A stretch of 64,000 nucleotides of DNA from Neopestalotiopsis rosae. Its lineage: Eukaryota; Ascomycota; Sordariomycetes; Amphisphaeriales; Sporocadaceae. Made by a program: the position numbers and the translations under genes. The stretch spans positions 4,774,001 to 4,838,000 of the forward strand of contig JALGAS010000004.1 in NCBI GenBank assembly GCA_023078685.1. The letters run 5' to 3'. This document shows, in pieces, positions 21,202 to 32,612 of the stretch. Numbering within the stretch: the first letter of the stretch is position 1; each line of letters starts with the position of its first letter. The notes beneath the pieces were generated by a model. That model made no database searches. It was not told the origin of the DNA and saw only the letters and a program-made list of their open reading frames with translations.

Positions 21202-22388
21202 TTAGCTGGGACAGCCCGAGGCGGGGAAGTTGCAGCTCGAGTTGCCACCGGTGATGAGGACGTTCTCGTAGGTGAAGTTGCTGCAGGAGCCGTCGCCGCA
21301 GAGGATGTAGTAGTTGTAGGCGTCCTCGTCGGCGACGGTGCCGGTGACGTCGATGAAGGTGATGTTGGAGATGATGACACCGTTGGTGGGCTCGCCGGTG
21401 GGGCCGCCGTTGAGGTAGTCCTGCTGGACGTCGAGGCCGTAGTCGGTGATGTTGCTCATGGTGATGTTCTTGTAGGTGATGTTGGTGACGAGGCCGGTGG
21501 TGTTGGAGTTGGACTTGATGCGGGCGCCGTTGCTCGAGTTGATGAGTCTGCTGTTGCTGAAGATGACGCCGTCGACCGTGTTGTCCGACTTGCCGCCGAT
21601 GGAGCCGATGGAGAGACCGTGGCCGCCGTCGCAGAAGACGTTGTCGACGACAACGTTGGTGCCGCTGGTCACGGCGACACAGTCGTCCTGGTTGATGACG
21701 TTGGTGTTCTTGATGGTGATGCTGTCACTGCTGGACACGCCGAATCCATCACTGTTGTGGGCGGCGGCCAAGCCGTCGGAAATGTTGTTGGGCGCGAAAC
21801 CGGCGCTGTTGTCCATGTTCAGGCCGTCAATGGTCACATTGCTGCTCTTGGAGGTGATCTGAATTCCGTGAACGGGCCAGTTCTTGATGTTGAGGCCCTT
21901 GACAATGGTGTTAGAGACACCGGCCAGCTTGATGAACCAGTTGGGCTTGTCGCCACCACCGTTGGAGCCCAGGCCGTCCCAGTAGGCGGCACCGTTGCCC
22001 TCGAGCACGTGACCCTCGGCTCCCTGAATGGTCAATCCAGAGCCTCCAATCTGGATGGGAAGGAAGTCATGGTCGGGAGTGTCTCCGAATGACTATTCTT
22101 TCGTGTTAGCGAGCTGTCTCACATTGGTGCAATAACACCAGACAGGGGTGGACATACAGTGGTGCCGGCAAATGTCACGGTAGAACCGTTCTTGAGATCA
22201 GTAAGATCGATAGACGAGTTGGCCGGGGCGTAGAGATCCTGGAGAACAATGTTTGTGCAGTTGGCGACGGCAGAGGCTAGCGCAGTATACTCGGTAACTG
22301 TGCAAGCCGTTGGGGCCGGGTGTGTTGTGCCATTTCCGCAGGCCGAAACGGCAATTGGCAGGGCCGAAGCAACGGTAGAGGATCGCAT
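21202..22388 (-). CDS. Secreted polygalacturonase, glycoside hydrolase family 28
   Basis: Extracellular enzyme that hydrolyses the alpha-1,4 bonds of pectic polygalacturonate. Exon 1 is 22388-22158 and exon 2 is 22092-21202, 373 residues. The N-terminal 18 residues are a weak signal-peptide candidate. Catalytic-region motifs are complete: NQDD (with DCVAVTSGTN), GGHGLSIGSIGG and ARIKS, carrying the three Asp, the His and the Arg-Ile-Lys substrate site. The right-handed beta-helix pattern of short Asn/Thr/Val repeats is evident. The C-terminus has paired Cys (CGDGSC and CNFPASGC). The length is normal and there is no damage. Codon use is clearly more GC-biased than the flanks, as in highly expressed genes. 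It is most likely an endo-enzyme, judging from closeness to standard fungal endopolygalacturonases. Confidence 0.95.
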
Positions 22389-24224
22389 ATTTGTAGATTG
22401 GCGGGTTAGAGATTAATTAAAAACGAACGACTGCGATTAAATGGTATTATACAGTTGACAACTGAGATCCGACGGGTTGAATAAACGGCTGCTACTCCGG
22501 TCAAGTCAACAACAGGTAGATGCCAATCCGCCGGGCTTTATAACCAAACAGCGCCAAGATTATCTCCGGATCGCCTGCACGCCAAGAGGCCGTATCGACT
22601 CGGATGAGATTATTCGCGGTCCTGCATTATCATTTTGTTTTGGGGCTCTTCTCTGATCCTCGAGGATTCCTTACTGAGAACCCATTCATGCCGGCGCTAT
22701 CATTCGTAGCCGGCCATTGCAGTCTCGGTCCCTGGTTAGCAGTTAATTTATTCGACGCGGTGCCTGTGGACCCCGGATGCCCCTGGACATCCTGAATCGG
22801 ACGATTCCGGTTGGTGGCCTTTTATTCCACGAATTGTTACGCGAGCTACTCGCACAATTTGCAGACTCCACGTGGATCTCATGGAGTTGACTAAAGTCGA
22901 ATGCGTCCTAGCCTTGACATACCCTGTGGTCGCTTGCATATAATTGCTCACCACTCGGGATGCCCTCCTGTCAGCTGGGCCTGCTGAGCCGTTGTAGTCG
23001 CGGCTCCCGGTCTTACGCCCGTCGAGCCGTATGCAAGAGATGGCCATGCAGGTCCGATGCGTTTTAAGAGTTTTGTTTCCGAAAGCACAAAAGCGAAATG
23101 ATCAGCCTGATCAGCTCTGTGGTGATTCGCTCGCTATCTCAGGAGGTTTTCGTATGCACTATCGAATTGATGCATCGATGCATACGTACTGCAATATTGG
23201 TTGGCTGGTCACATCAGCTGGTCACTGAGCCTGGCCATGCTCGCAGTTTGAGCGGTGGGAAAATAAAAACCACTCGCGACTATTGACAGAAGCATTCGTC
23301 GTTATGGCTGGCAGCCAACAACTACATAGGCAAGCTTGAACTCGGCCTTGATTATCAAATGTATATTGCATCCTCACCGCAGTACCCATTCAATTGACAA
23401 GATATCGCAAGAAGGCCCAGAATAACGCCGGCCAGACGCTCAGCACAGGCCCAAAGGTTAACTCTAAGGTTAGACGGTCGGTTCGATTACCGCGACATGA
23501 AAGACGGGCCAAGGCTGCCAAAACAGATGAATAAATATGACATGATATATCAGACGTTGCGAGCCACGTATCCTACACACGATTCTCCCAAGAGCCCAAG
23601 CTTTTTTAAGCTGGCAAGTCGGTTGCTTCGGAAGTTACTTGGCAGGGCTTGTTTGGACAATGTGACATCGACTTGCTCCTGCGGCCTGCCAAGGTGCTTA
23701 GCAGTGTTACGATAGATATTGCTTTTTGGGGCAGCCCGGCGCTAGAACGTGGGATGATCGTCAGGAACAATTCTGGCTTGTGTACAAAGTGAGCATCATG
23801 TGCACACAGACAGAGCAGAGTCCAACGAGTGATACGATTAGCAATAGACATTCATGAACTAGGAATATACAATCATGTGCATGATTCATGGATGGTCAAT
23901 CCTTCAAGAAGCGAAATGCTCAGGGCGGTCAAAAGCTGACGTGCTCCGTTGTCAGCGCAATTACGCGCCCCCCTCGCCTATATTATCCACCATAACGCAT
24001 CTCCACAATCCCAACGGCCCTGGCAGCCCAGGCCAGGGTATCTAGATACATGCGCAATTCTTCTAGAAGAGAAACAAGTCGCGAATCAACATGCTGAGCG
24101 GTACGGAAAACTCTCCTTTCAATGATTTCCCTTCTCTTCCACAATACGCCACCCTTTTTCTGATTATGTTGGTGCCCGCTGCGCCTGGCAATGATTCGAC
24201 TTTTGTCATGATTTCGGGGCATCA
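22389..24224. other. Gene-free stretch, 1.8 kb
   Basis: Upstream region of the polygalacturonase, then DNA with only short unrelated frames. No domain, tRNA or clear repeat was seen. Confidence 0.4.
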
Positions 24225-24992
24225 TTAATCAGACAAATCATCCAGCACACTGGAATTCCGAATCGCCGCCTTCAACTTCCTCTCGATGCTCCCGCTAATC
24301 AGTGGGCTTCGCTGCGGTGGCGCAGGATACTGCTGCTGCTGTTGGCTGTCGATACGCTGCCGATGAGATTGCACCTGCTGCCGCTGCTGTGCCTTACTCG
24401 CGTCCCGCATCTGTCGCATAAACATGTTGAACATGGCATTTCGCGTCTCCTCGTCGTGCTTGAGCTGTTGCGCCATCTCTGTGCGCTCCTCCACCCACAT
24501 TTGCTTGTAGGTTGTCTGGTGCTCGTTGAGCTCCGAGAGCTGGTACCACAGACTGTTGAGCGTGTGCAGCAGCAATACGCTGGTGATGATGATGCAGACC
24601 AATATGGTCCAAAAGAGGTAGCGCGACGTGTTCTCGCGAATGCTTGAGAGCTAGAAAAGACGACAGCACCCAACGTCAGCTCTTCCTCTTGCGCATATAG
24701 CAGGGTACATTCGGGAGAGAGAGAGATCAGCTGTTCTTACATTGAGATGTACCTCGTTCGCCCACGAGGTTGCAGCGCGTATCACTTCACTCGCTTCGTT
24801 CACGTGCTCATTGGTCACTTCTGCCTTTGACGGCCAGATGTAGTTGAGCGCACTCATATCAGCGATACAACTGATCAAGGCAGTTCGAGTGCGGTAAATC
24901 GGCGATTTGATGATAAAGTACTGGTAAGGATGGATTGTGCCGCCGAATGAATATGCCTGGGTCGGGTCAGTCGCCAAACTCTCTTTGACCAT
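24225..24992 (-). CDS. Single-pass membrane protein with Gln-rich coiled-coil tail, unknown
   Basis: I do not recognise the family. Exon 1 is 24992-24741 and exon 2 is 24650-24225, 225 residues with a clean in-phase GT-AG intron. The N-terminal 100 residues are soluble-looking and mixed. One strong membrane segment follows (YLFWTILVCIIITSVLLL), then a charged helix likely to form a coiled coil (QMWVEERTEMAQQLKHDEET) and a Gln/Pro-rich stretch (SQQQQQYPAPPQ) before a short basic-to-acidic tail. It is the first of three minus-strand genes for small membrane proteins within 3 kb. The arrangement of one helix and a coiled coil is shared with the gene at 26316. Confidence 0.7.
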
Positions 24993-25381
24993 GATATGGC
25001 CTATCTCGACTCATCATGGTAATCCGGTACTGGTACGGTGACTTGTGACTGTTGAGACAAGAGCACTGATATGCGGCGCAAGGATGAGACAAAGCCCTTG
25101 TGGCCCAAGTGTTCACCGCTTGCGGAATCATTGTCAAAGACAGGGAGAACTTTGGACGTTGCTACTTAGGTAATCTCCATAAGTTTGCGCCCCATCACTG
25201 AGCCAAATGGACATGTCAATCAGACAGCACCAATATAATAGATCATAGCGATATGGACGGTACAACCTAAGGACACAAATGTTCCGCTGCGCAGGGAGTA
25301 GGCTGCTGGGTTCACAGGAATATATGATTATCTAAAGCACCGAAAGTCTATCAGATCCCACAGTATTTATTACCATCGCAA
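24993..25381. other. Short spacer between small membrane-protein genes
   Basis: Probable promoter of the 24992 gene and 3' flank of the small gene at 25382. Nothing else seen. Confidence 0.3.
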
Positions 25382-25741
25382 TCAAACCATAGAGTCCAAT
25401 CGTGCCCTCGGACCTCTGAGCTGTTTGATCAATCCTACTTCCTTCTTTTCGTACTCTGCTAGGCACTCGTCTTCTATTTTGCATCCGTGAGCGCAAGGTA
25501 GATCGCGCGCTTCATCCACCATATCTGTAGCCAGAAACCCAACCGCCAAGGCAATAATGATAAGAAAACAGACCAGAAAGTCGTCGCTGGCAAGAAACTC
25601 CGCACACTTATAACAAGCGATCGATTAGTCGCAGCATTACCAAAATGTGATTGGAACTGATGATGATCTTACCTTTGTCCACATCGCATTGGTTTGGCCG
25701 TAAAGCGCCAGCGAGGTGGTTCCTACGATTGGGACGCCCAT
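25382..25741 (-). CDS. Small two-exon membrane protein, unknown
   Basis: A short gene that is easy to miss because neither exon is long. Exon 1 is 25741-25673 (23 codons, MGVPIVGTTSLALYGQTNAM start) and exon 2 is 25606-25382; the splice AAG|GTAAGA ... TATAAG|TG is in phase and yields 97 residues. One membrane helix is visible (FLVCFLIIIALAVGFLA), followed by an acidic-Cys segment (CAHGCKIEDEC) and a basic tail. No family recognised. It lies between two other genes for single-pass membrane proteins in the same orientation, which may indicate joint function or simple clustering. Support is splice signals, frame and hydrophobicity only; transcript evidence would settle it. Confidence 0.6.
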
Positions 25742-26315
25742 CGTTCAAGTCAATACCACTACTAAGTAAGATTTTAATACGTTGGTGTAGATAAGAGAAT
25801 ACCTAACGAAACGTCGTGAGTACGTGTGGAATTAGCTCTTCTGCATGTTTTACAGTGTCTCGGAGACAAAGACCAACATTGTATGAAGTCTTTGGAAGAG
25901 AGTGTGTCTCACCTCAAATAATCAATTTCTGTTTTCGGAACATTATGCGCTCCATGTCAGTAACGAGTACTCAAGACATATTGACTCAAGAGCGAAATTC
26001 AGAGAGCTTAGTGACGAGCATACGTCCGCTGAATTCATATAAGCAGACTTACAATATGATCTGATATGAGCAGACTTACAATGTAATCTTACAAATTTGA
26101 AAACGATACTCTAAGACCTCTTGAGAAGTATCTATTGACAAGTTTCAAAACTACGCAACTATGCAATCATGTTTTCAAGCAAGAAGTAATGTCCATCATG
26201 TGCCGAACTGTGAGATCCTGTCCAGCTTTTGCTTCCCATCCCATAGGTACCTCGACACCACAAACCATAGACAATTGTAATGATAGAAGCCGATGACCAT
26301 GTACAGCCAGTATGA
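25742..26315. other. AT-rich spacer
   Basis: AT-rich, with short imperfect repeats around 26036-26092 (two copies of a segment with GCAGACTTACAAT). No gene seen. Confidence 0.35.
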
Positions 26316-27140
26316 TCATCCAAACACCTCCAATCCCTTCCAATCGCCCTTTGACCAAATCTTCTCCTCCCGCCTCCTCTTCTCCTCGACGCCTCCACCG
26401 CTCCTCCTGGTGCTGGGTGCCACCTCCGTGACCATGGTCCGCCTCTCCCAATCTTCATCATACTCGTCGTCTTCTTCCCTGACAGTATACACCGATTCGG
26501 CATACCGAGACCGCGAATGCCCCCCTCGATGCCGCGCACCACCATCACCGCCCGCCTCGTCATCGACCGTCTCATACCCCTGGTCCCGGTACACACTCCC
26601 CGCCACCGTATCTGCAGTGACCGTAGGCGGCGCCGTACCACCACCAACCATGGTGTCAACCTCGACACTCTCGTCCCGTCCTCCTCGTAACCGACTACCA
26701 CTCCTATCGCTCATGGCCATAGCAGCAGCAGTAGTCCCGCCCATCTTGCTACTGGCACTCCGCGCCACGATCGCCTCCCGCACCGCACGCGAAACCTCCA
26801 CCACAGCATCCTCGACCTTGTCCACGCCCTCACCAAGGCGCTCGACGCGCTCCTCATTGACCTGGAGGGCCTGGACCACAAACTCGCCGTCCCGCCCGAG
26901 CTGGCCGACGCGGAGGCTCAGCAGGCGGACCTCCTCGCGGTGACGCCGGCCCTGGGCTACCACGTAGATGAGCAGGGTGATGACCATCGCGAAGAGCACA
27001 AAAGGCGGGTGCGTCAGGACGTAGCTTAGGGGGTGGGTTGTCAGGTAGGCTAGCGAGAGTACAGATGGGGGCTGTTGCGGGTTGTTATGATTTGGGGAGG
27101 CTCCCATGTCGTAATGAGAGCCTGGTGCTGATTTTGCCAT
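26316..27140 (-). CDS. Single-pass membrane protein with coiled coil and acidic/Ser-rich tail, unknown
   Basis: Single-exon frame of 274 codons from the ATG of MAKSAPGSHYDMG. One membrane segment lies at residues about 45-65 (FVLFAMVITLLIYVVAQG). It is followed by an amphipathic coiled-coil helix (EEVRLLSLRVGQLGRDGEFV, then VERLGEGVDKVEDAVVEVS), a Gly/Ala/Thr-rich linker and an acidic, Arg-rich C-terminus (REEDDEYDEDWERR, KRRREEKIW). No known domain recognised. The GC-rich coding strand gives long shadow frames on the other strand, which I disregard. It shares topology, but no clear sequence identity, with the 225-residue protein two genes downstream. Confidence 0.7.
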   Translation of the reverse strand: MAKSAPGSHYDMGASPNHNNPQQPPSVLSLAYLTTHPLSYVLTHPPFVLFAMVITLLIYVVAQGRRHREEVRLLSLRVGQLGRDGEFVVQALQVNEERVERLGEGVDKVEDAVVEVSRAVREAIVARSASSKMGGTTAAAMAMSDRSGSRLRGGRDESVEVDTMVGGGTAPPTVTADTVAGSVYRDQGYETVDDEAGGDGGARHRGGHSRSRYAESVYTVREEDDEYDEDWERRTMVTEVAPSTRRSGGGVEEKRRREEKIWSKGDWKGLEVFG

Positions 27141-27847
27141 GGTCCTCCAATATTTCGGATGAGGTTGGGAGAAAGTGTGCTTGTCGATCAACACAGAGGC
27201 ATCGAGTTTTGCTGATTTGTGATTATGCCACCGCCCTGAAGGGCTCTCGTGACTGTTCTTGTGACTGTACGGGATGATGTGTTCGATGTTTGCTCAAGTG
27301 TCGACTATTGAGATTGGTGGTGTCTGTTGTGACTCGTCTCTTTCAATTGCTGTCACTGGTTTATCGTAAACTGTAACACATTTCCCCCATATTCAAAAAA
27401 AGATCAGAATGACCACCGCATGCAGCATCAATCTCAATACCTGTGAGACAAAGTTTCAGTCAGTCTGATTCGGAGCGTGGTTCAGTGTAGGGCGGAAGCC
27501 ACTGGAATGCGTCGATTCCGAAATTGGAACAGCATTCCAACATGTGCCCAAACAGCACCATTCAAATTCTCAGCGCGTCGAAACAGTGCACAAATAGTTC
27601 GTATATCTCTCATTTTTCTTTGGATATTCGCCTTAAGGGCTACTTGTTATGTATGCAAACGCTATATGCAGATTATGGCCCAGCCAATGGGCAGTATGCA
27701 GAGTGGTATACAGTGATAATGATGCAACACGAGAAGAGAAAATGTCCTCCAGAAGCGCACTTTTTGCGTCATCCTGCGATTGCATCTATACATATATCAT
27801 CCATCTTCGTGGATCCAGGGAATAATTGCCGTTGTATCATCCAAGAT
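27141..27847. other. Spacer between membrane-protein gene and set9
   Basis: Contains the upstream region of the membrane-protein gene and the 3' flank of the Set9 gene. Only short, unconvincing frames. Confidence 0.35.
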
Positions 27848-30158
27848 TCAAGACCTCATGCTGACCCTTCGTGTACGGGTGCTCGTTGGAACACCTCCCG
27901 AGACATCATCCTCGCAGTCTTCGCTACAGCGGTAGTCTTCGTCGCGATTCTTAACAGCCGAAGATCGTCTCTTCTTCGCAGGGCCGGCTTTCACGGGCGC
28001 CTTCTTGACTTCTGGCTTGGCCTCTCCAGGCACTGCTCCTAGATACTTGCGTCCCCTAACGCGTGCTTCATCCTCTGGATCCAAGAATCTGTGAATCTCA
28101 CGGTGGTCCAGGATTCGTTCTTCCTTATCGTTCTTCCCCTCCTTTTGAGTCTTTGGCCACTTGTAGCCATATAACTTGGAGTGCCGCTCGCAGCGCGGGC
28201 AGTACGCGCGAGTGAAGTAGGCTTCATGCTGGACAAAGGCATCGTTGCAAACTTTGCACCAATTCCAAGCAGAGTCGGCAACGGGAAGCAGGAGAGGTGT
28301 CAAAGTGTAGTCGCCGGGCTTGCGAGAATTCTTTGGGTTGGCTTCCTCCTCATCGTCTGACAGAGAAGATTCTGTCGATTGAGTTCCATTCACAGCGCCA
28401 GCTTCCGCCTCGAACGATGCTGCCGCTGCTACGTCATCAGTATTATCCGTTGCGCTGCGGCCAGGAATTGCCTTGCCCTTGTTTGCCTTTGGTCGACCGC
28501 GGCCTCTCTTCATGGGCAATTCATCCTGGTCCGCTTCCGTGTCCGCGTACCGCGGTACTGGTAGTGTTGGCTCGTCCTTGAGCTTCGATGCCGGCGTCAG
28601 TGGTGGGGCTATCACCACGAGGTCGAGGTCCTCGGGAGGAATGATATCGACATCACCGCCAACTCCAGGAACAGACGCCGCGGGAATTCCAGTAGCCGGT
28701 ACGTCTTCCACGCTGCGCACAGGGTTCGCATGCTTGCGGGGACGTCCTGCACGACGCGCGCTAGAACCTAACTCTGATGCCACCGCCTCCGATTCTTCTG
28801 CCTTGACTTCGGAATAGCCCGATTTCTTTGGCGTTGGTCGCGGCGATTGCAAAGACAGCTCTGGCACCCTCGCCTCTTCGTCGGGAATGGTGACCTCGGT
28901 CTCAGGCGAGTCGGCAGTGTCGAATTCGAGAGTCGAGCCTACAGAATCTGCCCCCGAAGTCTCATCTTCAGCGCTCTTGCGGGAGATCTCCTCGCGAGCT
29001 CGCACCGGTGTGTCATCAAAGTGAGCAGACTTGTGTCTTTTCCCGGGAGTAGCAGGAGGCGACGAGAGCATATCAAACTCCCGCTTCTTCATCTGTCGCA
29101 ATCGGGCCTCTGGTGCAGGAGAGCCTGCCATGGAGCCCTGGCTCGATTCGGTTCGCATCAGCTTCGTCTTCGATCTCGAGACTCGTCGCCGGACATCGGG
29201 CGTTCTAGATGGCTCTCGGGATGAGCGAGCGGCGCTATCGTCCCTTCTCCTGCGTCGTAGTCTGTACCCTTCGTCGTCCTCGATGCTCCTAGTCACCTGT
29301 CCTGCGGGAAGCGCTTCACCATCGGGCTGGGCCCAGCCATTGGCCAGGTTGTTCTCGCAAGTATGGCACAAGCACTCGCAATTGTCCTCTCCGAAGTAGT
29401 TATCGCCGTAAGTGACTGTAATCTCGTCGCCCAGAAGAATGTTCTTTGTTGCAAAAATCTCAATTGTCGATTGGCTGGTAATAACAAGTCGAGCATTGGC
29501 ATCGCAATCGTGGTTGGCGAAACGGGCCGGGCCCATAAACAAGCTGGCGCATTTGCTTCTTGAGCTGACAACAATGCTGAAATCCTTCTTGCGCTTTGTC
29601 ATTTCATCCTCCTCTTTTGGCGTAATCAGAACCTGAATACCGGATAGATACTTGATGGATTCGCCTCTCTTGATGAAGCGCCGAGCGGTGACAGCGGCTT
29701 CGTAGGTGACAATGGTGTATCGATTGGTCGTGTTCACTTCGAAGGGGCAGTCCGGCAGGTAGATTTGAGCATAGCGCCGCAGGTGCTTTCGAAAGTCGTC
29801 CTTTTCCTTGTCTGTCTTGAGAGCATTGTGGAACTTGCGCAGGCCGTCGAGTGCAAGCAGTTTCTCTGTAGCTACATCCAGGTTGGAATCGACGATGAGG
29901 TGGTTTTGAATGATCTTGGTGATCTGTTCCTCGCGCAGGCCTCTAGAAGGGTGGTATGTGGTGCGGTTCTTGGGAATCGTCGAGGAATAAAATGTCTGGA
30001 ACATGCGATCAGATACTTGCGCCGTCAAAACTACTGCAACATGCCGCAGCGCATCTTACCTGGTCCACCAAGCAATCGGTGAGAATGTCGTCGTACTTCG
30101 ATATCTGCTCCAAGGTCAAGGGCTGCTTCTTGGCCTGCGCAGCGGTTGAGGGAGGCAT
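27848..30158 (-). CDS. set9: Histone H4 lysine-20 methyltransferase Set9 (Suv4-20/KMT5 type)
   Basis: Nuclear SET-domain enzyme that methylates histone H4 Lys20. Exon 1 is 30158-30060 (MPPSTAAQAKKQPLTLEQIS..., 33 residues) and exon 2 is 29995-27848, about 748 residues. I chose the acceptor TTCCAG at 29996 because it joins LVDQ to TFYSSTIPKNRTTYHPSRG in phase, as expected for the family. The SET core shows FMGPARFANHDCDANARL (the NHxC motif), ITVTYGDNYFG and a Cys cluster CECLCHTC as post-SET zinc site. The long middle is disordered, with AT-hook-like GRPRKH and RGRGRPKANKG. Near the C-terminus is a conserved Cys-rich module (WCKVCNDAFV ... YCPRCERHSKLYG). The tail is basic with KKRRSS, a nuclear signal candidate. 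Confidence 0.93.
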
Positions 30159-31461
30159 GGCGGCTTCGAGGTGCTGCCGTCAGCAACCACCAAGCAACAA
30201 CTGCGGTAACAAAGATGGGCGACACTATGTCCGGTGGGGGTGAAAGAAGTCGCAAGTCCAGTTTCGGAGCCGAGTTGGAGGAAGGGCGGGTAGTCGATCA
30301 AGGTACTTGGGCGCCGGGGTGAAACCAAAAGCTTAAAGGCGCAGTAGTCGCAGTGACCCTTTGGACTGGAGGTTGCGCAAGTTGGTTGTGTGGACAGTTG
30401 TGAATATTTGATTACTATACAGGCGACAAGGAAAGACTCGAGAAGGAAATTCGAATCCAAAGCTCACGCAAAGGCCATAAAACTAGGGTCGAATGACTAG
30501 CCGAGGGAAAAGGAACATGGTCCAGATGAGTGTTCAGCAGAGCTTCATCGCAGGAACAGAGTAGAGAGAATGATGTCGCAATGAGAATGACTGGTGTGGG
30601 AGAGAGTCGTGGGTCTTGTGATGGATGACTTTGCAAGGTTATTGAACCAGGTCAAATAATCATGCAATGCAATGCAAAAAAGGACAAACGAGACCAGCAG
30701 CCCAGTTCAGCTCCAGGGGACGACAGTCAGATCAGCGGCCACCTCTTGTGTTTTCCCTGCGGACCAGGTCAACAAATAGACTAGGTTAGGGATGGAAAGA
30801 ACAGTCGCAATGTGGTAAAAGTCGTAGTGGGGGAGAGATTGTCCAAGGGCCAAAGACGATTGTCTTACGAGGCTGGCTGAATTGATCGATTGATTCGACA
30901 ATCGGCAGACACCAAGGGAAAGGGAAAAAAGGAAGGATTATCGCCAAAGGGAAAAATTGACCATCTCAGCCTCTCGACTCCTGAACAAGGGAAACACCCC
31001 CAAAAAGATGCACTCCAGATGTCATAATCCCCATAGATTGCGGGAAAAGGGGGTGGCCGGTCAACCCGCATCGCTCAGCAGGTGATCCGTCCCATCCATG
31101 CCGGCCTATAGCGCCCTCGTGCCGTCTAGGATCGAATGGCGTTAGCACTTGTTCCACACACTGACCCGGCACGAATCGCTGGCCTCGCTGGTCTTCTTCC
31201 CCCATCCATTTCCTGCGAGGGGCCATTTGCGACCCAGGGACTTCTCTGAGCCTCCCGAGTCTAGGCCACTTCCAGCGACCCCGAACCCAGTTAGCGACGA
31301 TCTTGCAGCTGCAACCAATCAAAGGCGTCCCCTGACTGACGACGCCAAATTTTCGATTACAGCCTTGCGTAGCGACAGAGCAGCTCAACGTCGACAGACG
31401 GGAGGTCCAACTTGTCGCGATATAACAGCAAGACAAGGCTGCATCTGTTCAATCGCCCAAC
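30159..31461. promoter_or_regulatory. Divergent upstream region of set9 and the uL14m gene
   Basis: About 1.3 kb between opposed starts. Frames on the minus strand (for example 30966-31436) are rich in Arg/Trp and have no domain; I read them as chance. No further gene seen. Confidence 0.4.
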
Positions 31462-32107
31462 ATGATTCAACTCAAGGTATGTTTGAGATACCCGAATATC
31501 GAGATGCTCCTGTCCAGCGGAAGCTAACGTGTATGCGCGCAGACGATGCTTAACTGCATCGACAACTCTGGCGCCGCCATTGTCGAGTGCGCCCTGGTTG
31601 TCGGTCAAAAGAGACATGCCACCATTGGTACGCGATCCATACCCTCCCAGACCCAGCTCTTCTACAAATCTCCCTAGTCTCTGCGATCCGAAGATCTATC
31701 TGTCGAGCACGAGTTACCTGCATGTGGCTCTCGCAGCCCCTAGAACTACACACAAAACACGCATCACCAAGAAACAACAACAGACCTACTAACATCTCCC
31801 CTTCCAAACAGGTGACCGCATCGTAGCCATTGTCCAGAAGCAGCGCGGTGCCTCGGATGCCGGTATGGGCGCCGCCTCGGCCGCCAACAAGGTCAAGCGC
31901 GGCGACATCCGCCACGCCATCATCGTGCGCACCAGGAAGCAGGTGCAGCGCCCCGACGGCTCCGTCGTCAAGTTCGACGACAACGCCTGCGTCCTCATCA
32001 ACAAGGCCGGCGACCCCATCGGCTCCCGCGTCAACGGCGTCGTCGGCGCCGAGCTCAGGAGGAGGAAGTGGAGCAAGATTCTCAGCATGGCCCCCATGCA
32101 TGCCTAG
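31462..32107 (+). CDS. Mitochondrial large-subunit ribosomal protein uL14m
   Basis: Protein of the mitochondrial ribosome large subunit (bacterial L14 family; called MRPL38 in yeast). Exons are 31462-31476 (only MIQLK), 31543-31627 and 31812-32107; 396 bases give 131 residues, a normal length. Seen motifs are TMLNCIDNSGAAIVECALVV, GDRIVAIVQKQRGA and GDIRHAIIVRTRK, followed by FDDNACVLINKAGDPIGSRV and LRRRKWSKILSMAP, the usual C-terminal end. The five-codon first exon is typical for highly expressed ribosomal protein genes with an intron right after the start. The coding part is GC-rich against AT-rich flanks. Confidence 0.95.
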
Positions 32108-32612
32108 AGGGGAAGGAGAGGGCGGAAAGGAAAAAAGGAAGCAGGGAAGTTGTCATGTCAAAAGCTGGCTGAACTACCGATTATCATAAATGGGTTTGGT
32201 GATACTCAGAGCCAGGCAAAGTATCAGAGAGGGTGTACTATACCATGTATAAGATGAATCATGCATATGGCAGGCGTTAAGGATCTGACCATTCACGAGA
32301 AATTCACATATTTCAAGCGTTTACATCTTTCAAGATTTTCATCGCAATCAATCAATTGTAGAAGATAGTGGTTGAATGATGCTTCGATTCGGATACTGTT
32401 CTGTGAATCGATTTCCACTGACTGAACATCACAACTCCTAATGAAAGACCAATACAGAAAGAACAAGAATTACTCATCTAACAAATCAATTATGCGTACG
32501 AGGCACGTCTAGTCCGTGAGTACGTAACGCCTAGACGCCTATACATGCAGAAACCAAAGTAGAAGTGGTATCGAAAACTCCTCCCGCCCTTTCTCGAACG
32601 ACTCCAAAACGT
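32108..32612. other. Convergent spacer
   Basis: AT-rich 3' flanks of the uL14m and Rpb9 genes. Nothing else seen. Confidence 0.4.

Noticed and set aside
21619..22092. Plus-strand frame of 157 codons over the polygalacturonase gene
   Set aside because: Antisense of a well-supported GH28 coding region with strong codon bias.
23461..23500. GGTTCGATTACC resembling a tRNA B box
   Set aside because: The box deviates from GGTTCRANTCC, and I could not fold a 70-90 base cloverleaf with a matching acceptor stem around it.
26293..26943. Plus-strand frame of 216 codons rich in Ser, Pro and Arg
   Set aside because: Antisense of the GC-rich membrane-protein gene at 26316-27140, whose frame has a clear membrane helix and coiled coil.
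30966..31436. Minus-strand frame of 156 codons upstream of the uL14m gene
   Set aside because: No recognisable domain, Trp/Arg/Gly-rich chance composition, and it occupies the expected promoter of a ribosomal protein gene.
31830..32189. Plus-strand frame of 119 codons rich in Ala, Ser, Pro and Thr
   Set aside because: Alternative-phase shadow of the uL14m third exon.
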